Assembly: GCA_963707965.1 (NCBI GenBank)
Contig: CAVPRR010000007.1
Location: 372,001-436,000, forward strand
Direction: 5' to 3'
Length of the DNA: 64,000 nucleotides
Origin: VRUE01 sp963707965
Lineage (GTDB): Bacteria; Actinomycetota; Thermoleophilia; Solirubrobacterales; 70-9
Shown here one piece after another: positions 7,365 to 15,047 of the stretch. Made by a program: the position numbers and the translations under genes. Under the pieces are notes generated by a model. The model was not told the origin of the DNA, did no database searches, and saw only the letters and a program-made list of their open reading frames with translations. Within the stretch, counting starts at the first letter, position 1. Each line of letters starts with the position of its first letter.

Positions 7365-9038
7365 CTAGCCAGGCTGGGCGGTGTGCGGTTCCGTACCGTC
7401 CCCGGACTCTGACGGCCCAACCTCCGCACCGACGAGCGGGATCGAGGCCGTCACGCGTGTCCCAAACCCTGGCCTCGATTCGATCTGCAGCTCGCCCCCG
7501 GCCAGCTCGACCCGCTCCCGCATCCCCACCAGGCCAAAGCCGCTCCGCCTCGCTGCCGGATCGAAGCCGCAGCCGTCGTCGAAGACGATCACCTCCAGGT
7601 GCCCGTCGCGTTCGGCAACCTGAAGGGTCGACCGGGCGGCTTCGGCATGCTTGGTGACGTTGTTCAGGGCCTCCTGCACAAGCCGGTAGGCAGCCGTCTC
7701 CAACTCTGGGTCGAAGCGCTCCTCGCGAACGGCGAGGTCAGTCTCCATCTCTATTCCGGCGGCGCTTGCGACCCGGCCTGCAAGATCCTCGAGCGCCGCG
7801 ACAAGGCCGATCTGGTCGAGGGTCGCAGGCCGCAGCTCGGTGATCAACACCCGCAGCTCCTCGATGTCCCGGCTCAGGTCGTCGACGACCTCGCGCACCG
7901 CCTCGACCAGCTCCGGCCCGGCACCGCGCTTCAGGACCGACGCGAGCAGCACCCGCCGCGAGCCGAGCCCCTGCAGCGTCGAGTCGTGCAGTTCGCGGGC
8001 CCAGCGTGCCCGCTCGCGCTCCGCGGTCCTCAGGCTGTGGCGCAGCCGGTCCTCGGTGACCGACTGCACGGTGGCAACGGCGGTTGCGGCGCTGGCCGAT
8101 GCGGCGACGAGCAGGCGCCTGTCTTCGGCGTAGAACGCCGGGCCTTCCTCCAGCCGGTCGAGCGCGAGGATCATCCCCAGCGTTCTGCCATGGAAGCGAA
8201 GCGGCGCCATCAACACCGCGCGCGCCTCGATGCCGATTCCCCGCACGGCCCGCACCGCGTCCTCTGGCGCGGAAGACTCGAGCACGAGGTGGCAGCCGAT
8301 TGTCTCGGAACCCGTCTCACCAGCGGCCGCCACCACCTCCAGTCGCTCCCCGTCGCGCAGCAGGACGAGCAGCGACCGGGCGCCAACCAGCGCCCGGGTC
8401 CGCTTCGCGATCGTCTCCAGGACCCGCGCCCGATCGGTCTCGCCCCCCACCGCGCGGGCGATCTCGGTGGTTGCCTCGAGTGCGTGGACCGCCCTCTCCA
8501 GCGCCCCGCGTTCATCCTCCAGCTGGCTGTGGAGGCGCACGTTGAAGATCGTTACGGCAGCCCATTCCGCGAGAGTCGCCGCCGCCTCCTCGTCGGCGTC
8601 GTCGAACTCCTCGCCGCCCGCCTTATCGGCCAGGTAGAGGTTGCCGTAGGCCTCGCCCCGAACGACGATCGGAACGCCAAGGAAGCTGTGCATGGGCGGG
8701 TGGCTCGGTGGGAAGCCGTAGGAGCGGGGGTGGTCGCCGACATCGCGCAGCCGCAGCGCGACGGGGTTGCGGGTCAGCTCACCCAGCACACCGCGGCCGC
8801 GCGGCGGCTCGCCGATCGCCGCGCTGGTCTCGTCGTCGATTCCGGCGTGGATGAACCGTTCCAGTTCGTGGCGATCCTCATCGAGGATGCCGAGGGCGGC
8901 GTACCGCGCCCCCGTCAGCTCGCGGGCGACGTCGACGACCTCGCGCAACACGGTGTCGAGGTCGAGCTGGGCAACGAGGCCACGGCCGACGTCGATTAGC
9001 CGGCGCAGGCGATGCTCATCCAACGCATCGCGGTCCAT
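7365..9038 (-). CDS. GAF-domain sensor histidine kinase (HisKA_3, DevS-like architecture)
   Basis: A 557-residue soluble kinase with no membrane segment. Two GAF sensor domains (about residues 20-165 and 180-325) precede a HisKA_3 dimerisation helix with the phosphoacceptor in ARELHDSTLQGL (His near residue 350) and a HATPase domain with NNVTKHAEA, DDGCGFD and GFGLVGMRERV. This is the tandem-GAF layout of the DevS/DosT group, which senses redox or gases, but no ligand-binding residue can be assigned by eye here. It is convergent with the NarL-type regulator at 6664, its probable target. Confidence 0.9.
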   Translation of the reverse strand: MDRDALDEHRLRRLIDVGRGLVAQLDLDTVLREVVDVARELTGARYAALGILDEDRHELERFIHAGIDDETSAAIGEPPRGRGVLGELTRNPVALRLRDVGDHPRSYGFPPSHPPMHSFLGVPIVVRGEAYGNLYLADKAGGEEFDDADEEAAATLAEWAAVTIFNVRLHSQLEDERGALERAVHALEATTEIARAVGGETDRARVLETIAKRTRALVGARSLLVLLRDGERLEVVAAAGETGSETIGCHLVLESSAPEDAVRAVRGIGIEARAVLMAPLRFHGRTLGMILALDRLEEGPAFYAEDRRLLVAASASAATAVATVQSVTEDRLRHSLRTAERERARWARELHDSTLQGLGSRRVLLASVLKRGAGPELVEAVREVVDDLSRDIEELRVLITELRPATLDQIGLVAALEDLAGRVASAAGIEMETDLAVREERFDPELETAAYRLVQEALNNVTKHAEAARSTLQVAERDGHLEVIVFDDGCGFDPAARRSGFGLVGMRERVELAGGELQIESRPGFGTRVTASIPLVGAEVGPSESGDGTEPHTAQPG

Positions 9039-9133
9039 TGCTCAAAGATACCGTGGCCGGGGCGCCTGGCGATGCCCGGCCTCCGTGATTTTTGCTTGAG
9101 TAGCGGGTTCAGGGCAATGGGAATCACCGCCGA

Positions 9134-9877
9134 ATGAACGGGGGCGCGATCGTTACCGCACCGAGAAAGAGGCCGAGCCGGGGCAGCGCCGCACTGCTGC
9201 TGGTCGCCATCGCAGCGTTCCTGCTGTCGATCGGCTGCACGGCGGTTTCCTCGCGGGAACGGATCGTCGTGCGGGGCGCTGACTCGGGCTCCCACCTGAC
9301 GCTTACCGTCCGCGACGACCGTGTCGTCGTCAACGGCCACATGGCCCCGTCCAGGCCGGCAGGATGCAGATTCACGCGGTACCGCAGGCTCGCCGTATGT
9401 CCCCTGGCAGGAGTCGGGTCGATGGAGCTGGACATGGGCCCATCGGGTGATCTGGTCGAAGTCCTAGATCGGCTTCCCGTCTCGCTCACGGTCCACCTCG
9501 GAGGGGGCTCCGACAAGTTCATCGGCAACGGCGAGGCCGACACCTGCTACCCGGAGGGAAGCAGGCGCAACCGCTGCATCGGTGGTGGGGGCGACGACGT
9601 CTGCATCACCGGCCCGAAGAACACCGACTGCGTCGGTGGCGCGGGAAACGACTACTGCGAGGCGGGCGCCGGCAGCGACGGCTGCTGGGGCGGTCCCGGC
9701 GACGACGTCTGCCGGATGGGGCGTGGGCACGACGGCTGCCATGGCGAAGGCGGCAGCGACCGGCTCTACGGCGGGCCGAGCAGCGACCAGCTCTATGGGG
9801 GGCCCGGCCGCGACTACTGCGACAACAGCCCCGGGATCGGCCGCTTGCACAGCTGCGAGGCCGGTCCAATCCAGTGA
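9134..9877 (+). CDS. RTX-type calcium-binding repeat lipoprotein
   Basis: The 247-residue protein has a signal sequence with a lipobox ending IGC at Cys35, a beta-rich middle segment, and a C-terminal run of about seven nonapeptides of the GGxGxDxxx type (GGGGDDVC, GGAGNDYC, GGPGDDVC, GGPSSDQLY, GGPGRDYCD). Such repeats form calcium-binding parallel beta-rolls outside the cell. Unusually, most repeats carry a Cys two to three residues after the Asp, so the roll may be cross-linked by disulfides. The start at ATG 9134 gives an intact signal peptide. Substrate or partner unknown. Confidence 0.75.
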   Translation: MNGGAIVTAPRKRPSRGSAALLLVAIAAFLLSIGCTAVSSRERIVVRGADSGSHLTLTVRDDRVVVNGHMAPSRPAGCRFTRYRRLAVCPLAGVGSMELDMGPSGDLVEVLDRLPVSLTVHLGGGSDKFIGNGEADTCYPEGSRRNRCIGGGGDDVCITGPKNTDCVGGAGNDYCEAGAGSDGCWGGPGDDVCRMGRGHDGCHGEGGSDRLYGGPSSDQLYGGPGRDYCDNSPGIGRLHSCEAGPIQ

Positions 9878-9904
9878 CGCACCTGCTCAGCTGAGATCGG
9901 ACAA

Positions 9905-10272
9905 TTGTTCGGCCCGATAGAGATTCGGGCCGACGAGCCCTGTTTAACAGGCAACTTGTTGCCGATTCCGCAGCCCCTTCCTTTGGAGAGGCTGCTTCTT
10001 GAAGGCGATTTCGAGAAGCGAGATTGCCTTATCGCTATGGGTACCGAGCCAGCCCGAAATGTCCAGTTTCGACTAGAGGCTGAAGATGGAGACGATGGAG
10101 ATCTTCCCCTGCAGCCAGAAGACACCTCACGACTTGAGATACTTGCGCCTGGGAGCGATGCCCGGTATTTGCTACTGCTCCACATGGGGGTAGCTGCGCA
10201 AGTTCGTTGCATTGTCAGCCGGAGGATCAGCTCGGAATCCACGAAAACGTTGCGACCTTGCGCTTCTTCTAA
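9905..10272 (+). pseudogene. Truncated, frameshifted beta-sandwich-type gene remnant
   Basis: From TTG 9905 the frame encodes a segment with GTEPARNVQFRLEAED and LEILAPGSDARYLLLLHMG. This resembles C-terminal Ig-like/beta-sandwich modules of the form 'G.xPARNV' plus 'LaPG'. Near 10213 the frame is lost: adding one base there restores a natural ending, EDQLGIHENVATLRFF, with a stop at 10270-10272. Uncorrected, the frame runs to 10291 with an unlike tail. The N-terminal part expected of such proteins is missing. Codon use and GC are lower than in the flanking genes, as in the adjacent glyA. I read it as a decayed gene at the edge of an acquired segment; a short real gene is the alternative. Confidence 0.45.
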
Positions 10273-10439
10273 GCAACGTCCTCAAGGCTAGAGATCAAGC
10301 TCTCGAGGTCGTGATGATAAGAAGGTCGATGGCATTTGCAGTACCCCGCGTCCCGGGGTGAGCACTCGCCGTTGTTCTGGCTAGCATCCTGGATAGCCAC
10401 TTCCTTCGGGCGGTGAAGCTGTGGCTACCCGCTCAACTC

Positions 10440-10445
10440 TATAAT
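10440..10445 (+). promoter_or_regulatory. Putative -10 box (TATAAT) of glyA
   Basis: TATAAT lies 9 nt upstream of the glyA ATG, inside a small dyad CTCAA-N8-TTGAG (10432-10449). If used, transcription would start a few bases before the ATG, giving a near-leaderless mRNA; a GAGG at 10447-10450 would be an alternative, closely spaced ribosome site. No clear -35 box. Confidence 0.35.
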
Positions 10446-10454
10446 TGAGGTCAT

Positions 10455-11735
10455 ATGCTGGAGGCTCTCCAAGTATCAGATCCAACGCTGGCGGCTCTTC
10501 TATCGGACGAGGATCGCCGTCAAGCAGAGTCGCTGTGTCTTATTCCTTCCGAGAACTACTGCTCTGCCTCAGTTCTAGAAGCCAATGGCACAGTGCTGGT
10601 CAATAAGTACTGCGAGGGATACCCAGGAAAGCGCTATTACGAGGGAAACGAAATCATCGATGAGGTTGAGAGGCTTGCGATAGAGCGAGCAAAAACTCTC
10701 TTTGGCGCCGAACATGCCAACGTCCAACCTTATTCAGGCTCCCCCGCGAATCTAGCCGTATACCTTGCTTTTCTAAAGCCCGGGGACACGGTGATGGGAC
10801 TTTCCTTGCCCGCTGGGGGGCACTTAACTCACGGATGGAAAGTCTCTGCCACCGGTATCTGGTTCAAGGCGGTTCACTACGGAGTGAACCGGGATACCGG
10901 CTGCGTAGACATGGCTGACGTTCGTCGATTGGCGCACGAGCACAAGCCGAAAATGCTGTTCTGCGGCGGCACTGCAGTACCACGGATCATTGACTTTCCT
11001 GGTTTCGCAGCGATTGCCAGGGAAATTGGCGCCATCATGGTTGCCGACATTTCACATATTGCGGGGTTAATTGCTGGCGGTGCTCATCCCTCACCAGTTC
11101 CTCATGCCGATGTAATCATGACTACCACTCACAAGACCCTCAGGGGTCCCAGGGGTGCAATTCTCATGTGTAGGGAGCAATTTGCCTCTGATATCGATAG
11201 AGCTGTTTTCCCTGGTTTACAGGGCGGTCCACATCAACATCAAACAGCAGCTATCGCAGCAACTTTAGGCGAGGCCCTCAAGCCGGAATTTTCGGACTAC
11301 GCTCATCAGGTTGTTGAGAACGCAAAGGAGCTCGCCGATCAGCTGCTCGCTCGGAATTTCACGCTTGTGTCAGGAGGAACAGACAACCATCTTATTCTCT
11401 TGGATGTCACCCCTAAGGGCCTTAGTGGAAAGGAAGCCGCGACCGCACTCGTTCAGGCCGGTATCGTTACTAACGCGAACGCGATTCCCTTTGATCCACG
11501 TAAACCGCTGGATCCATCTGGGGTCCGAATTGGAACTCCCGCAGCAACGTCGCGAGGGCTGGGACTAGAGCAGATGCCTGATATAGCTCGCTGGATAGAT
11601 GAAGCTGTGAATGCTGCGACGCAAGGCGATGATGCGATTTTGAGTCGGATCAGGGGCGAGGTCCATGACCTCATGGGGCAGTTCCCGGCACCTGGCTGCC
11701 AACCGCTTTCGGCGACTGCGGACTCAGCCTCCTAG
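10455..11735 (+). CDS. glyA: Serine hydroxymethyltransferase
   Basis: A 426-residue PLP enzyme interconverting serine and glycine with tetrahydrofolate. Recognisable family blocks are IPSENYCSASVLEANGT, KYCEGYPGKRYYEG, the cofactor region DISHIAGLIAGG, the PLP-lysine motif TTTHKTLRGPRGA (Lys near residue 226), FPGLQGGPH, and the C-terminal GVRIGTPAATSRG. The length is normal and the gene looks intact. Its GC and third-position bias are clearly lower than those of all neighbours, and it lies between a decayed gene and tRNA-Ser, so it is probably acquired or an extra copy. It may serve a specialised role rather than being the housekeeping copy. Confidence 0.93.
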   Translation: MLEALQVSDPTLAALLSDEDRRQAESLCLIPSENYCSASVLEANGTVLVNKYCEGYPGKRYYEGNEIIDEVERLAIERAKTLFGAEHANVQPYSGSPANLAVYLAFLKPGDTVMGLSLPAGGHLTHGWKVSATGIWFKAVHYGVNRDTGCVDMADVRRLAHEHKPKMLFCGGTAVPRIIDFPGFAAIAREIGAIMVADISHIAGLIAGGAHPSPVPHADVIMTTTHKTLRGPRGAILMCREQFASDIDRAVFPGLQGGPHQHQTAAIAATLGEALKPEFSDYAHQVVENAKELADQLLARNFTLVSGGTDNHLILLDVTPKGLSGKEAATALVQAGIVTNANAIPFDPRKPLDPSGVRIGTPAATSRGLGLEQMPDIARWIDEAVNAATQGDDAILSRIRGEVHDLMGQFPAPGCQPLSATADSAS

Positions 11736-11963
11736 TAACTCTCGTTCTTCTTCTGAAAGCATGGGGTACGCGCCTGCCCCTGCGAGCAGACCGCTATGAG
11801 CCCCCTGCCATCGCTTCTGCGAATGTCCCCCCATAAACTCGCCGGAACTCGTCATCGCTTGCTTGCACGATCTCTACCTCGGATGTTCCCTTAAGAACTC
11901 GCGGCGACCATGGGGCAGTCGCGTCCTAATCGTCACGCGGGAGGGAAACCGACAGACTGCGGC

Positions 11964-12317
11964 TCAGTCTTCGACGACGTCCATGCGGACGATCAGGCCA
12001 TCCTCGAAACGGAAGCGGTGCCGAACGTGCGAGTCGGAAATGAGCCTGCCGGTGCTCGCCTCGTGCACGACCTGGCGCACATCGACAGTGATGGCGCCGT
12101 CCGGCTCCTCGGTGAATGCCTGGGGCACAATCTCACCTGAGATCACCTCGAACTGCCTCTTCCAGTAATCCTGAACCGCACGACGGCCGACGACTCGGCC
12201 ACCCTCCCAGGCGTTGGGCCAGTCGACGTTAGGATGCATCAGCTCAGTTGCAGCGTCGATTTCGCGTGTGTTGAACGCGCGGCAAGCGCGGCGCAGCGTC
12301 TCCTCTGAGTTCGACAC
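11964..12317 (-). CDS. SnoaL-like (NTF2-fold) protein
   Basis: The 117-residue product has the NTF2/SnoaL pattern: an N-terminal helix pair ETLRRACRAFNTREIDAATELM, the HPNVDWPN strand, GRRAVQDYWKRQF, and a curved sheet ending in HRFRFEDGLIVRMDVVED. Proteins of this fold are small cone-shaped dimers acting as polyketide cyclases, isomerases or ligand binders; no specific catalytic set can be assigned. The length is typical. The 228 nt between glyA and this gene, and the 257 nt from here to tRNA-Ser, contain no coding feature I can support. Confidence 0.75.
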   Translation of the reverse strand: MSNSEETLRRACRAFNTREIDAATELMHPNVDWPNAWEGGRVVGRRAVQDYWKRQFEVISGEIVPQAFTEEPDGAITVDVRQVVHEASTGRLISDSHVRHRFRFEDGLIVRMDVVED

Positions 12318-12574
12318 GAGATCAGGGTAGCCGGGCAGGGTGTTGGGTACGCATCACTGCTCCTTCGCGCGAGAAGCTGAACGGCCCTTCTGGTCAACCT
12401 CGGGCATCCTCCCCTCTGCCCCCGATTTCGGAACCATTTCGGGGGAACGCCAGGGGAACGAAAGACATCGCGACGAGCCGCTTGGGAGCGGCCGGTCGGT
12501 CCGATGGCCGCGGTTTTCCGTTTCGGTTCCCGTCGGCAAAGCCCCTGCGCAGGGGCGAAATCTGGCTCTACAAG

Positions 12575-12663
12575 CGGAGGGGGTGGGATTCGAACCCACG
12601 AGAGACCTTGCGGCCCCCAACGGTTTTCGAGACCGCCCCGTTCAACCACTCCGGCACCCCTCC
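12575..12663 (-). tRNA. tRNA-Ser (CGA)
   Basis: Reading leftward, acceptor GGAGGGG pairs with CCCCTCC and is followed by discriminator G. The anticodon loop CTCGAAA gives CGA. There is a long class II variable arm and a T arm with GGGTTCGAATCCC. Length is 89 nt; CCA is not encoded. Confidence 0.95.
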
Positions 12664-12718
12664 GGGAAATCGGTCCGAGAAGATGATTCTAGGGGTGGGT
12701 GCCGCCAACCGTTCCCAG

Positions 12719-12769
12719 CCGTCGACGGGCGGAGCAACGCTCATACGGCTCGAAATCGACCGTCGACGG
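12719..12769. repeat. 51-nt REP-like palindrome upstream of the glycosyltransferase gene (copy H)
   Basis: Outer arms CCGTCGACGG occur at both ends. The core CATACGG and CGAAATCG is shared with the 45-nt units at 713, 44008 and 54384, and an inner GAGC/GCTC stem is present. It lies between tRNA-Ser and the chosen start of the glycosyltransferase gene. Confidence 0.65.
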
Positions 12770-12809
12770 TGGAGTGGGATGCGGTGGGGTCCCAGGACTC
12801 AAGGTCACG

Positions 12810-14777
12810 GTGGCCGCGGTCGATGCAGGCGACGTGCGGGACTGCGAGCAGACTCGATTCGGCCGGTTCTTCGATCGCCACCCGCTGCCGCTGCGCGTGC
12901 TGGCGGTGGTGGCGCTGCTCTGGGCGCTCATATATCTCACCTGGCGATTCGGCTGGAGCGCGCAGGGAAGCAACCCCGTCCTCTTCGTGATGCTGCTGCT
13001 CACCGAGGTCTACGGTGTCTGGGCCCTCGGCACCATGGCCTGGTACTCGTGGTCCCAGCCGGCTGCGGTGCGACCTCCGGCGACACCGGGGCGCAGGGTC
13101 GACGTCTACGTCTGCACCTATGACGAGCCGGTCGAGGTCGTCGCGGCCACGCTGGCCGGCTGCCGCGCCCTGACCTACCCCCACACCACCTACCTGCTCG
13201 ACGACGGGCGACGGGCCGAGATGAAGGAGCTGGCGGAGCTGGCCGGCGCCCAGTACATGACCCGCCCCGACAACTCCCACGCCAAGGCGGGCAACATCAA
13301 CGCGGCGCTGCCGCGCACCGACGGCGAGCTGGTGTTGATGCTCGATGCCGACCATGTACCGATGCCCGACGCACTCGACGCGATGGTCGGCTACTTCGAC
13401 GACGTGCAGGTGGCCCTGGTGCAGAGCCCCCACGACTTCTTCAATCACGACTCAGTTCAGCACTACGTGGTCGGCCGGCACGAGCAGTCCCTCTTCTACC
13501 GGGTGATCTGCCCTGGCAAGAACCGCCACGGAGCCGCCTACTGGTGCGGCTCGGCGGCGCTGCTGCGCCGCGAGGCACTGCTTGACATCGGAGGCGTCGC
13601 AACCGAGACGATCGCCGAGGACTTCCACACGACGATCCGCCTGCAGCGGCACGGCTGGAGCAGCCGCTACCACGACGAGGTGCTGGTCCAGGGACTCGCC
13701 CCGCACGATCTCGACAGCTACCTGCTGCAGCGCGACCGCTGGGCGCGCGGAAACCTCGCCGTCCTCACCCTGCCCGAGTCTCCCCTGCGCGCTAGGGAGC
13801 TGAGGCCGCTGCAGCGCCTCTCCTACCTTGCCAGCCTCGCCGCCTACCTGGCGCCGCCGATGCGACTGCTGCTGCTGGCGACGCTCGGGGCGGTGCTCTG
13901 GACGGGCGAGCTGCCGATGATGGTGAGCGTCCCGGCGCTGGCGGCGCTGTGGCTGCCTTCTGTCTCGCTCAACCTGCTGGCCGGCTCGGCGCTGGCTCGC
14001 GGCCACATGAAGATCGGCGAGACCGCCCACTACGAGCTGCTGACCATGGCGATCTACACTCGAGCGCTGCGCTGCGCCTTCCGCCCAGGCCGGACGGCCT
14101 TCAAGGTGACGCCCAAGCAGGGCAGCGACGGTGGCGGGGTCGCAGCCGTCGGCAAGCTGTATCTGGTTGTTATTGCCGGGGTGGTCCTGGCGGGAGGCAC
14201 TGCGCTGCGACTGCTTGACATCGCGGGTGTCGGGCCACTCCCCGACATGCAGGGAATCGCCGCAATCGTGGTCCCGCTGCTTGGCCTGATCGAGCTGCGC
14301 CGCATCCTGCGCACGCTGTTCGCGGTCGGCCGCCGCCAGCAGCGGCGCCAGATCTACCGCTTCGCGGGCGACGCACCCGCGCACTGCTTCTTGGAGGAGG
14401 GGCACATCGGCGGCCGCCTGGTTGACGCAAGCGCCGCCGGGGTCGGACTGGTGATGGACACGGAGCTTCCGGTCGGCTCGCGCCCAGCCGTTCTGCTCGG
14501 GCTGCAGAACGCAAACGGCGAGGCGCACGAGGTGGCAGCCGTCGTAGAGGTCCGCTCGTGCCGCGAAGCGGACGGCCACTACCTGGTCGGCGCCACGATC
14601 GAGGAGATCGATTCTGAGTCCCGGATGTGGCTCATGGAGTGGTGCTATGTCGTCTGCAGTCACGAGCGGCTGCGCGGCCACCGGCCGGCAGCTCCGCCGC
14701 CGAGCGGCAGGTCGATCGAGATGCCACTCGACGAGCCCCGCATCACGGTCGTGAGAGGCGCACCGGACATCGCGTAG
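12810..14777 (+). CDS. Cellulose-synthase-like family 2 glycosyltransferase with PilZ domain
   Basis: The 655-residue inner-membrane protein has two N-terminal helices (about residues 30-75), a GT2 catalytic domain and further helices. The BcsA-type catalytic signature is present: DDGRR near residue 131, DADH near 179, AEDFHT near 270, and QRDRWARGN near 308 (the Q-x2-RW motif that binds the acceptor glucan). The C-terminal part (about 510-620) looks like a PilZ domain with RRQIYRF, DASAAGVGL and a G-x-R strand, so c-di-GMP control is plausible. GTG 12810 was chosen as the start; upstream the frame runs through a palindromic repeat. No BcsB or BcsC is adjacent, so the polymer is not known. 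Confidence 0.85.
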   Translation: MAAVDAGDVRDCEQTRFGRFFDRHPLPLRVLAVVALLWALIYLTWRFGWSAQGSNPVLFVMLLLTEVYGVWALGTMAWYSWSQPAAVRPPATPGRRVDVYVCTYDEPVEVVAATLAGCRALTYPHTTYLLDDGRRAEMKELAELAGAQYMTRPDNSHAKAGNINAALPRTDGELVLMLDADHVPMPDALDAMVGYFDDVQVALVQSPHDFFNHDSVQHYVVGRHEQSLFYRVICPGKNRHGAAYWCGSAALLRREALLDIGGVATETIAEDFHTTIRLQRHGWSSRYHDEVLVQGLAPHDLDSYLLQRDRWARGNLAVLTLPESPLRARELRPLQRLSYLASLAAYLAPPMRLLLLATLGAVLWTGELPMMVSVPALAALWLPSVSLNLLAGSALARGHMKIGETAHYELLTMAIYTRALRCAFRPGRTAFKVTPKQGSDGGGVAAVGKLYLVVIAGVVLAGGTALRLLDIAGVGPLPDMQGIAAIVVPLLGLIELRRILRTLFAVGRRQQRRQIYRFAGDAPAHCFLEEGHIGGRLVDASAAGVGLVMDTELPVGSRPAVLLGLQNANGEAHEVAAVVEVRSCREADGHYLVGATIEEIDSESRMWLMEWCYVVCSHERLRGHRPAAPPPSGRSIEMPLDEPRITVVRGAPDIA

Positions 14778-14817
14778 CCAGGGGAGGTCGCCCTGCCCGA
14801 GCCGGGCGCATCTGCGA

Positions 14818-14890
<73 letters not shown>

Positions 14891-15047
14891 GAAGATGGCT
14901 CTCGCCTGACGGAGCGTTTGCCGTTCGCGGCCGATCTTAGACGTTCCGGCCCCGAGGGCTGAAGCGGCCAGGGCTCAGCCTCGAATTCGGGAGCTACCCG
15001 GGCTCTGGGGGCTGCGGTGATGGGACGCTCGCCGAGGCTGGTGCGTC

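Noticed and set aside
9880..12575. Direct repeat of the tRNA-Ser 3' end flanking the low-GC segment
   Set aside because: No copy of the T-arm/acceptor sequence is visible near 9880-9910, so a tRNA-type integration event is not demonstrated.
12354..12620. Possible integrase remnant beside tRNA-Ser
   Set aside because: The minus-strand translation runs through the tRNA itself and shows no Tyr-recombinase residues.
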